This document shows, one piece after another, positions 63,936 to 64,000 of a DNA stretch of 64,000 nucleotides. The stretch comes from an uncultured Alphaproteobacteria bacterium (lineage in GTDB: Bacteria > Pseudomonadota > Alphaproteobacteria > Methylaequorales > Methylaequoraceae). The stretch is taken from assembly GCA_902617375.1 (NCBI GenBank), contig CACMWI010000003.1, forward strand, positions 1 through 64,000, read 5' to 3'. The notes under the pieces are model-generated. The model was not told the DNA's origin. It saw only the letters and a program-made list of their open reading frames with translations, and ran no database searches. Every line of letters begins with the position of its first letter. Position 1 is the stretch's first letter. The position numbers and the translations under genes were made by a program.

Positions 63936-64000
63936 GCTAGACCCCCTTTTAAAAATTATAAAGCATCAATCTTAATGCATTTTTTTTAATTCTATATAAA
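63936..64000 (-). promoter_or_regulatory. hup upstream region with -10 box and strong ribosome site
   Basis: On the minus strand TATAAT (63960-63955) lies about 20 nt before the GTG start, and AGGGGG sits between them, so this gene has a short conventional leader, unlike several others in the window. The expected -35 position holds AAAATG, a poor match. A 4-bp GCAT/ATGC inverted repeat (63963-63979) is too weak to call a terminator for the upstream gene. Confidence 0.5.

Noticed and set aside
63963-63990. A terminator upstream of hup (GCAT/ATGC followed by eight T on the plus strand)
   Set aside because: The stem has only 4 bp, and the T run is on the strand opposite to the expected upstream gene.

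Overview
This window is a dense, very AT-rich (about 30% G+C by eye, not computed) stretch of a bacterial chromosome that reads as a streamlined alphaproteobacterium. The evidence is its gene order, which matches classic alphaproteobacterial blocks: dusB-ntrB-ntrC-ntrY beside a fused ispDF; tpiA-secG-pyrG-kdsA-eno-ftsB; ppiD-trp-moaC-moeA-lexA-gltX-gltA; rpsB-tsf-pyrH-frr-uppS-cdsA-dxr-rseP-bamA-skp-lpxD-fabZ-lpxA-lpxI-lpxB; and hup-tRNA-nuoA..N-birA-coaX-rnj-mce-DUF1467-proS-lolCD-dnaE. The lexA operator has the alphaproteobacterial form GAAC-N7-GAAC. The compactness resembles low-GC marine lineages, but a complete NtrB/NtrC pair with a sigma-54 contact motif argues against a typical SAR11 genome. 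The exact lineage cannot be fixed from sequence reading alone.

Layout. 1-5350 (minus): a CcsA/YpjD-like membrane protein, dusB, ntrB, ntrC and the 5' part of ntrY (nitrogen and redox signalling). 5375-7449 (plus): ispDF, pgpA, pncC. 7446-12607 (minus): tpiA, secG, pyrG, kdsA, eno, ftsB. 12642-23439 (plus): ppiD, trpE, trpG, trpD, trpC, moaC, moeA, lexA, gltX, gltA. 23442-62866 (minus): 39 protein genes and two tRNAs in a row, all on one strand. They cover lipid A and envelope assembly, translation factors, DNA polymerase III alpha, lipoprotein export, ProRS, RNase J, coenzyme A and biotin functions and all 14 subunits of respiratory complex I. 62966-63628 (plus) is a family-5 uracil-DNA glycosylase, and 63663-63935 (minus) is the HU protein. 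There are 65 protein genes, all intact except ntrY, which is cut by the window edge.

The genes form housekeeping modules: envelope biogenesis (LpxA/B/D/I, FabZ, KdsA, BamA, Skp, RseP, LolCD, CdsA, UppS, PgpA), isoprenoid supply (IspDF, Dxr, feeding UppS), tryptophan synthesis, molybdopterin, central carbon metabolism (TpiA, Eno, GltA) and NADH oxidation. No rRNA, CRISPR array, transposase, integrase or phage gene was seen. The only gap longer than 300 bases is 62644-62965, which holds tRNA-Val, tRNA-Asp and short AT-rich promoter regions.

The hunt found no clearly new multi-gene system. The most useful leads are: a secreted four-cysteine protein of unknown family in front of the nuo operon; several promoters whose -10 box lies 5-7 nt before the ATG, implying leaderless mRNAs; a structured rpsB leader; an SOS box overlapping the moeA stop codon; two apparent gene-block losses from conserved neighbourhoods (comEC and pdh-lpd-lipA); convergent genes with no room for terminators; and a 16-A homopolymer inside lpxB.
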